Assembly: GCA_018402545.1 (NCBI GenBank)
Contig: JAGYIL010000001.1
Location: 1,116,001-1,180,000, forward strand
Length of the DNA stretch: 64,000 nucleotides
Source of the DNA: Saccharospirillum sp.
Lineage (GTDB): Bacteria; Pseudomonadota; Gammaproteobacteria; Pseudomonadales; Natronospirillaceae
Direction of reading: 5' to 3'
Within the stretch, counting starts at the first letter, position 1, and the number at the start of each line of letters is the position of its first letter. The translations under genes and the position numbers were made by a program. Below are positions 28,597-37,922 of the stretch, one piece after another. A model generated the notes under the pieces. The model did no database searches. It was not told the origin of the DNA and saw only the letters and a list, made by a program, of their open reading frames with translations.

Positions 28597-28930
28597 AGGA
28601 TTTTCCTGTTTTACACCGGTTATCAGGCGCGTCCCGGTACTGCCGGATAGTGATAATAGCCGGACAGTCCGATGAATTTTTACGGTTTTTTTTACGATCA
28701 CCTGAGCGGGTTCGGATAGTAAAGCAGAGAGATTTAAAGGCGACTGTTTGTTTGTTTTTTGCCCGCACACTGTCATTTATGGCAAAAATGTTACTGATTC
28801 CCTAGCTGAACCATCGAGTTTTTCAATAATGCCGCCCGTCAGGGCAAGTCGGTGTAACGGCAGTGCTAAGCCTCAAAGGGGCGTTCAGTTTAGTGCCTGT
28901 CGCACGTTCGTGAACGCCCCGGCCGGTGTG
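28597..28930. other. Intergenic region with lipase terminator
   Basis: 334 bp between two reverse-strand genes. It contains the terminator hairpin at 28878-28920, and a T-rich stretch near 28675-28760 that may hold the promoter of the TonB-domain gene. No ORF was supported. Confidence 0.5.
28878..28920 (-). terminator. Terminator-like hairpin after the lipase gene
   Basis: Perfect ten-pair stem GGGGCGTTCA / TGAACGCCCC with a 23-base loop, ten bases past the lipase stop. On the reverse strand only TTTGAGG follows, so the T run is weak. Confidence 0.5.
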
Positions 28931-30001
28931 CTACTGATTCAAGGTATCGAACACATTGGCCGAAAGGCTCTTGTCGGACCCGTTGCGCACCAGTCGCAGG
29001 GTGTCCCAGTGCCACCAGCTCCAGTACTGGTCAATGGCAAAGTCGACGCCCAGTCCACCGACTGTGATGTTGTTGAGCACTGGCGCGTAATCGCCCGAGG
29101 TGGCCGCACCGATCACTTCAAAGTGATCGGTGCTGTCGCCCATCAGGATCGGGAAATTGTTATAGCGCAGGCCGGTAGGTGATTTCGCCACCGCATCCAG
29201 TTCGCCGTTGGTCTTGATGCTGGCTGAGCAGGATTCAAGGTTCTCCTGACGGACGGAACCACAGGCGCTGTGCAACGGTACAACACTGTCGTCATACCCC
29301 AGAATGAAGGGTTTGCTGGCACGCAGGAAGGTATCGCCACTGCCGACAAAGCGAAGCCTGGGTACTGCATTGTTCTGGGTTGCCAGAGAGCGGGCTGCCG
29401 CCGGTTGCAAGTCACGTACGACCCCCAGTTCGTTCGGACCGACATTGGTGCCCAGGAACCAGTTTACGACCGAGGTGGCGGCGCCTGCGAAGATGTTATC
29501 GCTATCGATCACCGAGACCGCAAGGTCGGCCAGTTCAGTTCCGCCCCCGGCGCCGGCCATGTCCAGAGACACCAGGAAATTGACCCGGCTAGAGGGGTAA
29601 CCCCATTCCCATAACCAGCCATTGAGATTGCGCAGCATTTGTCTTGCGACCAGGTCGCCCGTCGAATGCGTGAGCAGCACACAGCCGGACTGGCAGGTGC
29701 CATTATCGGCCAAAGTTTTTACCTGCCGCTTGATCTGATCACTGATGCCCTGGCTGATGCGTTCACTGGCGGACCAGTACAGCACGACTTCGGAGCGTTG
29801 CAGCCAGTATTCCTGCCAGTAGTCGATGGCTTCAGCCTGCAAACTGGCATCTGTCGGCTGGGTGCCCAGTTGCTCATACTGAAAACCGTGTATCAGCACG
29901 ACCGGTTTGCCGTTCAGGCTTGCCTGGGCTTGCCAGCTCAGCATCGCAAAGCCGAGTAGAAGTAGAAGGCGCGTGGTGGCGCGGGTGATGGGTCGTATCA
30001 T
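28931..30001 (-). CDS. Secreted alpha/beta-hydrolase lipase
   Basis: 356 residues, with signal peptide ending at WQAQASL. The hydrolase core has the oxyanion-type HGFQYEQ after KPVVLI, and the nucleophile elbow LTHSTGDLVARQ (variant of G-x-S-x-G with Thr first). Downstream acids and a late His (DSTDHFEVIG) complete a plausible triad. Paired cysteines (CQSGC; later SACGS and LESCS) suggest disulfides of an exported enzyme. The gene upstream on the same strand encodes an anchored periplasmic protein of unknown function. Confidence 0.8.
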   Translation of the reverse strand: MIRPITRATTRLLLLLGFAMLSWQAQASLNGKPVVLIHGFQYEQLGTQPTDASLQAEAIDYWQEYWLQRSEVVLYWSASERISQGISDQIKRQVKTLADNGTCQSGCVLLTHSTGDLVARQMLRNLNGWLWEWGYPSSRVNFLVSLDMAGAGGGTELADLAVSVIDSDNIFAGAATSVVNWFLGTNVGPNELGVVRDLQPAAARSLATQNNAVPRLRFVGSGDTFLRASKPFILGYDDSVVPLHSACGSVRQENLESCSASIKTNGELDAVAKSPTGLRYNNFPILMGDSTDHFEVIGAATSGDYAPVLNNITVGGLGVDFAIDQYWSWWHWDTLRLVRNGSDKSLSANVFDTLNQ

Positions 30002-30143
30002 TGTGAACCTACCTTATTGTTGTTGTAGTGTTGCTGCGCAGGACAACGGGCTCTGCGCCTGGGCTATTTGCCCGACACTGGTTGGTGCCGGGTCAATACG
30101 TCCCTGTAGGTCCTGAACCGGAGCGGAAAATGTGATCCGCCGA

Positions 30144-31340
30144 TTACAGGTTGTTGCTCAGTTCATCGAGAAATTCCTGGCGTTGCTGTGCCAGCGGATC
30201 GCTCCAGGTGCTGTCTGCATAGCCTTCCAGGTCAAAGGCCGGAATCGGAAACTCCCCCTGAGGTGCCTGGCCTTGCAAGTCGGGAACGCCATTGCCGCCC
30301 ATGCGGGTCAGGTGCACGTCACGCAGGACATAAGGGCCTGGCGCGTCCAGGTCGATCAATGCAGGACCTGAAGCACGCAATCTCAGGCCCGGTTCAGTGG
30401 CCGTTAGCGGACCTTCGGTTTCCAGATGCAGCAGCGGGTTACCGTCGCTGCTATAGAGGTTGGCTTGCACGAAATAATAGCCACTGCGGTCGTAATCCAG
30501 AGACAGCGGCAGCACCAGAAATTCACCGTCGATGTGCGGGTCGGCAATGCCGGTCAGCGTGACGACCGGGGCTTCATAGGTGAAGGGGGCCGCAACCGAT
30601 AACCGTTGCTGGCCCACACTGGCTTGCAGCCGCCATTGCAGCTCCCGCGGCCAGTCACTGGCCTGGTCGCTGAGATCGACCGTCAGGGTGTGACGAATGG
30701 ATGAGTCTTCGGGCAACGACAGCGATTGGCGATGCAGCATGGAACCGGCAAGGTCGGTTACGCTGAGCGAGAGGTCCCGTACCAGGCTGTCATCGCTGGT
30801 TGTGAGCGACAAGGTGAGTCGCTGTTCGTCGCCGATAAAATAGTGGTAGCGGTCCAGCGTCAGTTTGGCATCAAAGGTGGCGCCGTTGGCCAATGGAAAG
30901 GGAATGCTGACCTGCTGCGGCTGATTAAACCGATAGCGCTGTGCCTCCAGTTCAGAGCCAATGGGCTGCGAAAATGGCGGATACCGGTTCTGTTCCCGGT
31001 AAACATCGGCGACCTGGGTCAGCGACTGCCGCAGATTAGCGGGCAAGCTGACCGCATCGTCCAGAGAATCTGCAGCCGTTTCTGCGTCGGGTATTTCCCC
31101 GGGAGGCATCAGCCGGGTCGCGGCTGGTGATTGCGCAACACTGGTCTGGGTTGTGTTATTCGCAGCGCCGGGAGCCCCTCCGGCAACGGATACGGGCGCA
31201 GTGGTTTCCGGTGTCGAAGTGGTTGAAGACCGGGAAGCCCCGGCCTGCGCTGATTCAGAGTCGGGTTTCAGTGCCGCCAGGCCACTCACAGTGGCCAGGG
31301 TGACCAGTGCCAGCCCGGCCAGTACCCATCGTTGTTTCAT
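30144..31340 (-). CDS. Membrane-anchored periplasmic protein, possible lipase partner
   Basis: 398 residues. One N-terminal membrane anchor (about 5-24), a long Ser/Thr/Ala/Pro-rich linker (30-80), then beta-rich sequence with strand-like repeats and no cysteines. It sits directly upstream of the lipase on the same strand, a place where lipase foldases (LifO/Lif) are often found. The foldase motif R-x-x-F-D-Y-C-L-S-A was not found, so it is not called a foldase. AGGCGA lies five bases before the start. Confidence 0.55.
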   Translation of the reverse strand: MKQRWVLAGLALVTLATVSGLAALKPDSESAQAGASRSSTTSTPETTAPVSVAGGAPGAANNTTQTSVAQSPAATRLMPPGEIPDAETAADSLDDAVSLPANLRQSLTQVADVYREQNRYPPFSQPIGSELEAQRYRFNQPQQVSIPFPLANGATFDAKLTLDRYHYFIGDEQRLTLSLTTSDDSLVRDLSLSVTDLAGSMLHRQSLSLPEDSSIRHTLTVDLSDQASDWPRELQWRLQASVGQQRLSVAAPFTYEAPVVTLTGIADPHIDGEFLVLPLSLDYDRSGYYFVQANLYSSDGNPLLHLETEGPLTATEPGLRLRASGPALIDLDAPGPYVLRDVHLTRMGGNGVPDLQGQAPQGEFPIPAFDLEGYADSTWSDPLAQQRQEFLDELSNNL

Positions 31341-31424
31341 CTATTCGCCTTTTTTGTTTTTATTAGGCTGATTTATTGCGTGCTTCAAGGTAGGAGGTGC
31401 CAGGCAGGGGGTCTAGTATCGGAG

Positions 31425-31505
31425 GATGATTTACCGACTTTGAGTAAAATGATTCACGATTGCCTCTTTACTGGCACCATTGGTGAGGTAGCATCAATAG
31501 TCATC
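31425..31505 (+). repeat. Upstream direct repeat, copy A (before the MORN/C13 gene)
   Basis: 81 bp that aligns without gaps to 32971-33051 at 61 of 81 positions. The best-kept blocks are CTCTTTACTG and TGGTGAGGTAGCATC. It ends 38 bp before the MORN/C13 start. Possibly a shared control region or a relic of duplication. Confidence 0.65.
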
Positions 31506-31543
31506 GTTACAATCAGGCTTCGCCTTAAGCCAAGGAAATTACT

Positions 31544-32950
31544 TTGTCTAACCAACTGTTCTCTCTGCTGTTATTGCTGGCGCTCTCGGGCCCTGTCTTA
31601 GCGGCCTCTCTGACCACCCCGGATGGTGGCAACTATGAAGGTGATGTCAAAAACGGACTGCTGCATGGTGATGGCCGCATTGATTGGCCTGATGGCACTT
31701 ATTATGTTGGCAGCTTCCATAACGGCCTGAAGCATGGAGAAGGTACGGAGCTGCTGCTGGATGGCCGAATTTACCGGGGAGAGTTTCGAAACGGGCAGTG
31801 GGAAGACGGGGTGCTGCACTTCCCCAACGGCCAGACCTATGAGGGTGAATTCGAACGGCAGCGTTTTGACGGCAAAGGCAAGCTCATCTTTGGTAACCGG
31901 ACTGTATACGAGGGCGACTTCCAGGCCGGGAAGATGGAAGGCGAAGGGCAGATGACCACGGCGGATGGCACAGTGTATGAGGGCGCCTTCAGCGGCGATC
32001 GTTTGATGCAAGGTACGCTTACTTCCAGCGACGGCTCGGTCTATGAGGGCGAACTAAGAAGCTGGCGCCCGCATGGGGAAGGTCGGCTGGTACAGGCAGA
32101 TGGCGAGGTACTTGAAGGCCAGTTCGCCTATGGCGAGCACATTAACGAGAGTGGCCTATCCCGTTTTGAAGAAGAGCAGGTCAGCCAGCAAGAACGACTG
32201 GAGCGGGCACTCTATTCCCAGCGCACCCTGGTCGATGCCCAGTTGAAACGCCTGCGCGACCAAACCCCGGGCGCCCCCGAAGTGTTCACCGTGCTCGCTG
32301 CTCTCAGTAGCGCGGAAACCGTTTTCCGGACCGAAGTTGAAGCCATTGATGCTCAACTCACGGCGATGCCCCCCTTTGAAGGCCGCCTGGTCACCCTGGC
32401 CAATGAACTGCACGACCGCGACAATTACCCGCTCGCCACTGAGACCAGCCTGACTCACATTCTTCGCACGCTCGGCAAACGACTGGGCGAAGAAGACCTG
32501 ATCTTCGTCTACCTCACCTCACACGGCAGCCCCGATCATGAACTCTCGGTCGACTTCAACAGTGACCAGGCCTTGGCCGATATAGACCCGACAGAACTGG
32601 CTGAGATTCTCGACGAAGCCCCACAACAGAAAGTGGTGGTGATCTCTGCCTGCTATTCCGGTGGGTTTATTCCCGAGCTCAGCGATGAAGACACGCTCGT
32701 CATCACCGCTGCCGCCGAGGACAAACCGTCCTTTGGCTGTTCCAATGAGGAGACCATGACGTACTTTGGCCGTGCTTTCTTTGAAACGGCTTTTTCCCTT
32801 GAGAAACCGTTGAATGAAGTCTTCGACGATGCCAAAACCGCCGTTACCGAGCGCGAACTGGCTCAGGAGTATGACCCCTCCAACCCGCAGATTTGGGAGG
32901 CCGAGTCGGTTATTCAGGCCTGGGAAGAGTGGCGCTACCTGGCGAAGTGA
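31544..32950 (+). CDS. MORN-repeat protein with C13 (legumain/caspase-like) peptidase domain
   Basis: 468 residues, with a signal peptide ending near PVLAAS. Residues 30-195 are about eight MORN repeats with a 23-residue period (Y-x-G-x-x-x-x-G-x-x-x-G-x-G). A helical linker follows (205-300). The C-terminal domain is a C13-type cysteine peptidase with His327 in LTSHGSPDH and Cys370 in ISACYSGG, plus TYFGRAFFETAF as in bacterial C13 proteins. Probably periplasmic. The start is TTG with AAGGA seven bases upstream. The fusion of membrane-binding-type MORN repeats with a clan CD protease is unusual. Confidence 0.85.
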   Translation: MSNQLFSLLLLLALSGPVLAASLTTPDGGNYEGDVKNGLLHGDGRIDWPDGTYYVGSFHNGLKHGEGTELLLDGRIYRGEFRNGQWEDGVLHFPNGQTYEGEFERQRFDGKGKLIFGNRTVYEGDFQAGKMEGEGQMTTADGTVYEGAFSGDRLMQGTLTSSDGSVYEGELRSWRPHGEGRLVQADGEVLEGQFAYGEHINESGLSRFEEEQVSQQERLERALYSQRTLVDAQLKRLRDQTPGAPEVFTVLAALSSAETVFRTEVEAIDAQLTAMPPFEGRLVTLANELHDRDNYPLATETSLTHILRTLGKRLGEEDLIFVYLTSHGSPDHELSVDFNSDQALADIDPTELAEILDEAPQQKVVVISACYSGGFIPELSDEDTLVITAAAEDKPSFGCSNEETMTYFGRAFFETAFSLEKPLNEVFDDAKTAVTERELAQEYDPSNPQIWEAESVIQAWEEWRYLAK

Positions 32951-32970
32951 GCATAGGGCCGAACTTTCGG

Positions 32971-33051
32971 GGTGCTTTACGGTCGCTGGTTAAAACTATT
33001 TACCATTGTCTCTTTACTGATGGCAATGGTGAGGTAGCATCGACAGTCATC
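32971..33051 (+). repeat. Upstream direct repeat, copy B (before the M14 gene)
   Basis: Partner of 31425-31505. This copy contains the inverted repeat ACCATTG-N15-CAATGGT. It starts 20 bp after the MORN/C13 stop and ends 127 bp before the M14 peptidase start. Confidence 0.65.
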
Positions 33052-33178
33052 TTATCGACTCATGGTTCAGCGTTCGCCGATGAAACAAGCGTCGGGTGCC
33101 GGGCGTGCCAACACCTCTCACAAGATCTGAACGCCGACTATCGAGTTAACAATTACTTTGACGACAGGAGCGAAAAGC

Positions 33179-34303
33179 ATGCACATTAACCAGCGTTTTG
33201 ATGGCGGTAATATTATCTGTCTGGATGCGTCTGACTCCGTTGCTGTTGAGTTGCAGATTCGCTCCGATGTTGGGGATGAGCACAAGCAATGGTTCTATTT
33301 CCAGGTGCTGGATGCGCGTGATCAGCCATGCCGGTTCGACATCACCAATGCTGGGCAGGTGTCTTTCCCCAGGGCCTTTCACGACTATCAGGCGGTAGCG
33401 TCCTACGACCGGGAATTCTGGTTTAGGGTGCCAACGCGTTACGACGGCCAGACGCTGACCATCGAACACAGCCCCGAGACCGACAGTATTTACTACGCCT
33501 ATTTCGCGCCCTACAGCTTTGAGCGGCATCAGCAACTGATCGCCGCGACGCTGGCATCGCCGCTGGTTCAGGCCGATACGCTGTGCATTACCCCGGACGG
33601 CCATCCGCTGACCCGTCTGACCATCGGTGAACCGGCCAGCGACAAAAAAGTTTGCTGGGTGATCGGGCGTCAGCACCCGGGTGAGACCATGGCGGAGTGG
33701 TGGATGGAAGGCTTTCTGGAGCGCCTGCTGGACGAGCAGGATAGCCTGAGTCGTCAGTTACTGGAGCATTGCGTGTTTCATGTGGTGCCCAATATGAACC
33801 CCGATGGCAGTGTTCGCGGGCATCTGCGCTGCAACGCTCACGGTCGTAACCTGAACCGCGAATGGCTGGAGCCGAGCAAGGAATTTTCGCCGGAAGTCTA
33901 TTTCGTGCGCGAAGCCATGGCGAAAACCGGTGTGGATTTTTGCCTGGATGTACATGGTGATGAAGAATTGCCCTACAACTTTATTGCCGGGGCCGAGGGC
34001 ATACCGGCCTGGAACAAGCACATGGCCTTGCAGCTGAGCACCTTCAAGTCGGTGTTGCAGACCGCCTGCCCGGACTTTCAGACCGATGTCGGTTACCCCA
34101 TCGCCGAGCCCGGCAAAGCGAATCTGACGCTGTGCACCGCTTATGTGGCCGAGCACCACAACTGCCTGGCGATGACGCTGGAAATGCCGTTCAAGGACAC
34201 CACCGCCACGCCCATGCCGTCTACTGGCTGGTCACCGGACCGGTGCCAGCGATTGGGCGCTGCCAACATCGATGCGATCTGGCAGGTGCTGCCGTTATTG
34301 TGA
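33179..34303 (+). CDS. M14-family metallocarboxypeptidase (cytosolic CCP-like)
   Basis: 374 residues. A beta-rich N-terminal domain of about 120 residues (CCP-type) precedes the M14 catalytic domain: zinc ligands His166 and Glu169 in GRQHPGETMAEWW, and His259 in CLDVHGDEE. NMNPDG and GRNLNREW form the substrate pocket, and the catalytic glutamate is Glu335 in TLEMPFKD. No signal peptide, so it acts in the cytoplasm. The ATG at 33179 has AGGAG eight bases upstream. The natural substrate in bacteria is unknown. Confidence 0.92.
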   Translation: MHINQRFDGGNIICLDASDSVAVELQIRSDVGDEHKQWFYFQVLDARDQPCRFDITNAGQVSFPRAFHDYQAVASYDREFWFRVPTRYDGQTLTIEHSPETDSIYYAYFAPYSFERHQQLIAATLASPLVQADTLCITPDGHPLTRLTIGEPASDKKVCWVIGRQHPGETMAEWWMEGFLERLLDEQDSLSRQLLEHCVFHVVPNMNPDGSVRGHLRCNAHGRNLNREWLEPSKEFSPEVYFVREAMAKTGVDFCLDVHGDEELPYNFIAGAEGIPAWNKHMALQLSTFKSVLQTACPDFQTDVGYPIAEPGKANLTLCTAYVAEHHNCLAMTLEMPFKDTTATPMPSTGWSPDRCQRLGAANIDAIWQVLPLL

Positions 34304-34382
34304 TGTGAACGACGGACTTGGCCGCAAATTGAACATCCCGGATGTGAGTTTCACCTGATTGTTAAGGCGACCATTAACGACC

Positions 34383-34694
34383 ATGAACACTTATCGAGCC
34401 AAAGATTTCACCGCAGAGAAAGCCTGGGGCGCTCAGGATATAGCCCTGATGAACGGAATTTCGACGCGTCTGCATTGGACCGACCAGCCCTATAAATGGC
34501 ACATCAACGACGGGCAGGAAGTCTTTGCCGTGCTGGATGGCCGGGTTGAAATGTTTTACCGCGAAGCCGGCGTCGAGCACTCCGTTGTTCTGGAAACCGG
34601 TGATGTGTTTTACGCGTCGGTTGGCACCGAGCACGTCGCTCATCCATTGGGTGAAGCCCGGATACTGGTGGTCGAACAGGCCGGCAGTGTCTGA
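34383..34694 (+). CDS. Cupin-domain protein
   Basis: About 103 residues forming a single cupin barrel: WHINDGQEVFAVLDGRVEMFY and TGDVFYASVGTEHVAHPLG. His, Glu and a later His are available as metal ligands. No enzyme activity can be assigned. The next gene is an SDR 32 bp downstream. The start is uncertain because no strong ribosome site precedes the ATG. Confidence 0.8.
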   Translation: MNTYRAKDFTAEKAWGAQDIALMNGISTRLHWTDQPYKWHINDGQEVFAVLDGRVEMFYREAGVEHSVVLETGDVFYASVGTEHVAHPLGEARILVVEQAGSV

Positions 34695-34726
34695 CACGCC
34701 TTTTTAATGACCAGGCAGGGAACACT

Positions 34727-35482
34727 ATGACAACGACAAACGCCATCGCACTGGTTACCGGCGCTGGCCGGGGCATCGGCGCGGCGACTGCCCGGTTATT
34801 GGCAAAAGAAGGGTATTTTGTGTGCATCAACTACCGGTCCGATGCCGCATCGGCCCGGGCGTTGGCGATGAGCATTGGTGAAACCGGCGGAAAGTGCCAG
34901 GTTATCCAGGCTGATGTATCGCAGGAAGCCGAGGTAGTGCGGTTGTTCCAGGTGATCGACCAGTTGCCCGGAACGCTTCGCGTGCTGGTTAACAATGCCG
35001 GCATATTGAAGACCCAGATGCGCCTGGAAGACATGACCGCCGAGCGCATTAATCAGGTTCTGGCGACCAATGTGACCGGGCCCTTTCTGTGTTGCCGCGA
35101 AGCCGTGAAACGTATGTCGCATCGTCATGGCGGAACGGGTGGGTCTATCGTCAATGTTTCCTCGGCCGCCGCTCGTACCGGCTCGCCGAATGAGTATGTT
35201 GACTATGCAGCCTCAAAGGGCGCACTCGACTCAATGACCCGGGGATTGTCCCTGGAAGTGGCTGCAGAGGGCATCCGTGTGAACGGGGTCCGGCCCGGGC
35301 TGATTCATACCGGTATTCATGCCGATGGTGGCGAACCGGGCCGGGTGGCGCGTTTGCGCGAGCGCATCCCACTGCAGCGAGGCGGTGAGCCGGAGGAAAT
35401 TGCCGAGGCGATTCTGTGGCTGGTGTCGGATCGGTCGTCATACTGCACAGGCAGTGTGATTGATCTTTCCGGCGGTTTGTAA
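34727..35482 (+). CDS. SDR-family NAD(P)-dependent oxidoreductase
   Basis: 251 residues, classical short-chain dehydrogenase. Cofactor motif TGAGRGIG, NNAG, and the active site Ser (VNVSSAAA) with YAASK. The C-terminal ITGSVIDLSGG-type ending (YCTGSVIDLSGGL) is of the FabG-like group. The Arg in NYRSD after beta-2 suggests NADPH preference. Substrate unknown. Confidence 0.9.
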   Translation: MTTTNAIALVTGAGRGIGAATARLLAKEGYFVCINYRSDAASARALAMSIGETGGKCQVIQADVSQEAEVVRLFQVIDQLPGTLRVLVNNAGILKTQMRLEDMTAERINQVLATNVTGPFLCCREAVKRMSHRHGGTGGSIVNVSSAAARTGSPNEYVDYAASKGALDSMTRGLSLEVAAEGIRVNGVRPGLIHTGIHADGGEPGRVARLRERIPLQRGGEPEEIAEAILWLVSDRSSYCTGSVIDLSGGL

Positions 35483-35576
35483 GGCGACACCGGTGAACAA
35501 CATTGATTGCCCGGACGGGAGCCGATAATCTCTGGTTCCGGTAACTTATATTTCTCTGCGTGAGCGAGGTACTCCC

Positions 35577-36014
35577 ATGTCTACGAAACCCCAGGCGTTG
35601 TCGCCCTTTCATCTGGCCTTTCCGGTTCACGACCTGGACGCTGCCCGGCAGTTTTATGGCGAGGTTTTGGGGTGTGCCGAAGGGCGCAGTTCCGATCACT
35701 GGATCGATTTCGACTTCTTTGGCCATCAGATCGTCGCGCACCTTTCCGATAAGGCTGAAGCCGCGCAGCCCATTTCCAATGCAGTTGATGGACACGAGGT
35801 GCCGGTGCCGCACTTTGGTGTAGTGTTGTCGATGGAAGAGTGGCAAGCCATGGCCGATCGGTTGACGGCGATGAAGTTTGAGTTCGTGATCGAACCCTAC
35901 ATTCGTTTTAAAGGGCAACCGGGCGAGCAGGGTACCTTGTTTTTCCGCGACCCCAGCGGCAATGCCATTGAAATGAAAGGCTTTGCTGATCGCAGCAGTC
36001 TGTTTGCCCGGTAA
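35577..36014 (+). CDS. VOC (glyoxalase/dioxygenase-fold) family protein
   Basis: 145 residues with two VOC half-modules. [22 protein letters not shown] begins the first, and [16 protein letters not shown] ends the second with a Glu metal ligand. Some metal is likely (His, His, Glu). Function not assignable; members include lyases and dioxygenases. A bidirectional terminator follows ten bases after the stop. Confidence 0.88.
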   Translation: MSTKPQALSPFHLAFPVHDLDAARQFYGEVLGCAEGRSSDHWIDFDFFGHQIVAHLSDKAEAAQPISNAVDGHEVPVPHFGVVLSMEEWQAMADRLTAMKFEFVIEPYIRFKGQPGEQGTLFFRDPSGNAIEMKGFADRSSLFAR

Positions 36015-36023
36015 ATTGATGGC

Positions 36024-36054
36024 AAAAAAAAGACGGGCAAGGCCCGTCTTTTTT
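36024..36054 (+). terminator. Bidirectional Rho-independent terminator
   Basis: AAGACGGGC / GCCCGTCTT stem with a three-base loop, flanked by A7 on one side and T6 on the other. It serves the VOC gene (+) and the convergent FMN reductase gene (-). Confidence 0.92.
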
Positions 36055-36074
36055 GATTATGAATCGACTCGCGA

Positions 36075-36629
36075 TTAACGCAGAGTTTTCATCGCGGCCG
36101 TCCAGGGAACCAGTTGATCCAGCATGGCGGTCAGGCTTTCCTGGTGCATGTCGGCTGGTTTGAACTCGCTGAAGTTTTCAAAATCGGTGAACAGCGACAA
36201 TTGAACCTGGTTGCGCACGTGGGCCAGTTGCAGTTCTGATGCGATCTGGCGCAGGTGTTCAACGGCACGCACACCGCCGGCCGATCCGTAACCGACAAAG
36301 CCAGCGGCTTTGTTGTTCCACTCAACGCTGATGTAATCCAGCGCGTTCTTCAGTGAACCGGAAATGCTGTGGTTGTATTCCGGTGTCACGAAGATGAAGC
36401 CATCGTACTGGGCAATGGTCTGCGACCACTTTTTAGTGTGCTCGTTGGCGTATTGCTGGAAGCCAGCGGGCATGGCTTCGTCCAGCACTGGCAGGTCGAA
36501 GTCGGCAATGTCTACCAGTTCGAATTGAGCGTCACTGCGCTTTTTAGCGTTCTCGAGAACCCATTTTGCCACGGCAATGTTGTTACGGCCCGGACGGGTT
36601 GTACCTGTTACGACAGCAATCTTGTTCAT
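36075..36629 (-). CDS. NADPH-dependent FMN reductase / flavodoxin-fold protein
   Basis: 184 residues. FMN-binding loop VTGTTRPGRNN at the N-terminus and TPEYNHSISGSLKNALDY, typical of the FMN_red family (azoreductase/chromate-reductase-like). AGGAG lies seven bases before the ATG at 36629. Divergent from a LysR gene with a 128-bp spacer, suggesting an inducible stress or quinone reductase. Confidence 0.9.
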   Translation of the reverse strand: MNKIAVVTGTTRPGRNNIAVAKWVLENAKKRSDAQFELVDIADFDLPVLDEAMPAGFQQYANEHTKKWSQTIAQYDGFIFVTPEYNHSISGSLKNALDYISVEWNNKAAGFVGYGSAGGVRAVEHLRQIASELQLAHVRNQVQLSLFTDFENFSEFKPADMHQESLTAMLDQLVPWTAAMKTLR

Positions 36630-36716
36630 AGTAATCTCCTCTGGGGTGACCGACTGGCCACCCGAATCCTGTATCACCCTCACAGTATGAAGACTACCCA
36701 GCGGCAATCAATGGGG

Positions 36717-36744
36717 CTATTATTGACAGATCGTTTCGTAATAG
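36717..36744. promoter_or_regulatory. Candidate LysR operator in the FMN reductase/LysR promoter
   Basis: Inverted repeat CTATTA-N16-TAATAG, ending 13 bp before the LysR start codon. Its placement fits autoregulation by the divergent LysR protein. Confidence 0.3.
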
Positions 36745-36757
36745 GAAACCATGGGTT

Positions 36758-37657
36758 ATGGATACATTGCTCAGCATGAAAGTGCTGGTGGCCGTGGTCG
36801 ATCACGCCAGTTTTGTTCAGGCGGCCGAGCACCTGGGCTTGTCCAAGGCGATGGTCAGCAAGCACGTCATGCACCTTGAAAGCCGCCTGGGTGCCCGCTT
36901 GCTGAACCGGAACAGTCGTCACCTGAGTGTGACGGAGTCTGGCCGGGTCTACCTGGAGCGGTGTCGGGCCATGCTTGAAGAACTCGATGAAGTCGAAGCC
37001 ACGGTCAGTCGTGCGACGGTAACACCGCGCGGCACGATTCGCTTTACCGCCCCCATGTGGCTGGCAACAGACTATTTCACCCGGTTGCTGCGGGAATTTC
37101 GTGAGCATTACCCGGATGTCACCTTCGATATCGACATCAGCGGGCGTTTTGTCGACATCGTTGAAGAAGGGTTCGACCTGGCACTTCGGGCCAGCCGCAC
37201 GCTGCACCCTAACCTGATTGCCCGCCCGCTGATGACGATCCCCTTCTATATTGTCGCCTCGCCAGGTTACCTGGAGCGCCACGGTACGCCTGAGCAGGGC
37301 AGCGATCTGGAGCGGCACAGCATGCTGGCGTATTCGCTGATTCGAGGCAATGAATTTACCCTGACCGGGCCGGAAGGGGAGGTGAAAATCAACTTCAACG
37401 CTGTGTTGCAGTCGAATAACGAGTCGTTATTACTGTCGGCGGCGGTTAATGATATGGGCATCGGTATCTTACCCGGTGGCCTGGTTGAGCGGGAATTGGG
37501 ACAGGGCAATCTGGCCCAGATACTGCCTGGCTACACACCGCTTAACAGCCAGTTGTATGCGGTTTATACCAGTCGGCGTTATCTGTCTGCTAAAGTGCGA
37601 ACATTCATCGATTTTTTATCGGATCGGATGGAGTGTCCGGAGCACCTCCGGAGCTAG
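36758..37657 (+). CDS. LysR-family transcriptional regulator
   Basis: 299 residues, helix-turn-helix ASFVQAAEHLGLSKAMVSKHVMHLE at the N-terminus and a CrgA-type effector domain from about residue 90 (GTIRFTAPMWLATDYF). Divergent from the FMN reductase gene, its likely target. Effector unknown. Confidence 0.88.
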   Translation: MDTLLSMKVLVAVVDHASFVQAAEHLGLSKAMVSKHVMHLESRLGARLLNRNSRHLSVTESGRVYLERCRAMLEELDEVEATVSRATVTPRGTIRFTAPMWLATDYFTRLLREFREHYPDVTFDIDISGRFVDIVEEGFDLALRASRTLHPNLIARPLMTIPFYIVASPGYLERHGTPEQGSDLERHSMLAYSLIRGNEFTLTGPEGEVKINFNAVLQSNNESLLLSAAVNDMGIGILPGGLVERELGQGNLAQILPGYTPLNSQLYAVYTSRRYLSAKVRTFIDFLSDRMECPEHLRS

Positions 37658-37922
37658 TGGTCCATGCGGAAAGTTCTGTCACTGTTCACGTTGCCATCAA
37701 GCCCAGAGCTTCGTTGTCAAACCTTGAAATAGCGGTGCTATTCCGGCGGTTCATACATTAAAGTTCTGGGCCTCGCTCTGAACTTAATGGCGTCGTTCCT
37801 TAGTAACAGAACTTCACGCATGGGCCACTTGGGAGCCTATGAACAACGCCCCAGGGCTCTGCTCGAGTTGTTCAGCCGCTTCTTAAGCTTCAATGCCGAT
37901 TGTCGTTTTAAACGGATCTTTC
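37658..37922. other. Intergenic region with small palindromes
   Basis: 265 bp. It contains GCCCAGAGCTT...AAGTTCTGGGC (10 of 11 pairs, about 37699-37770) enclosing AATAGC-GGT-GCTATT. Structure resembles a degenerate repeat element rather than a terminator. No gene was seen. Confidence 0.4.

Noticed and set aside
30144-31340. Lipase-specific foldase (Lif)
   Set aside because: Position fits, but the foldase motif and helical extended domain are missing; the sequence looks beta-rich.
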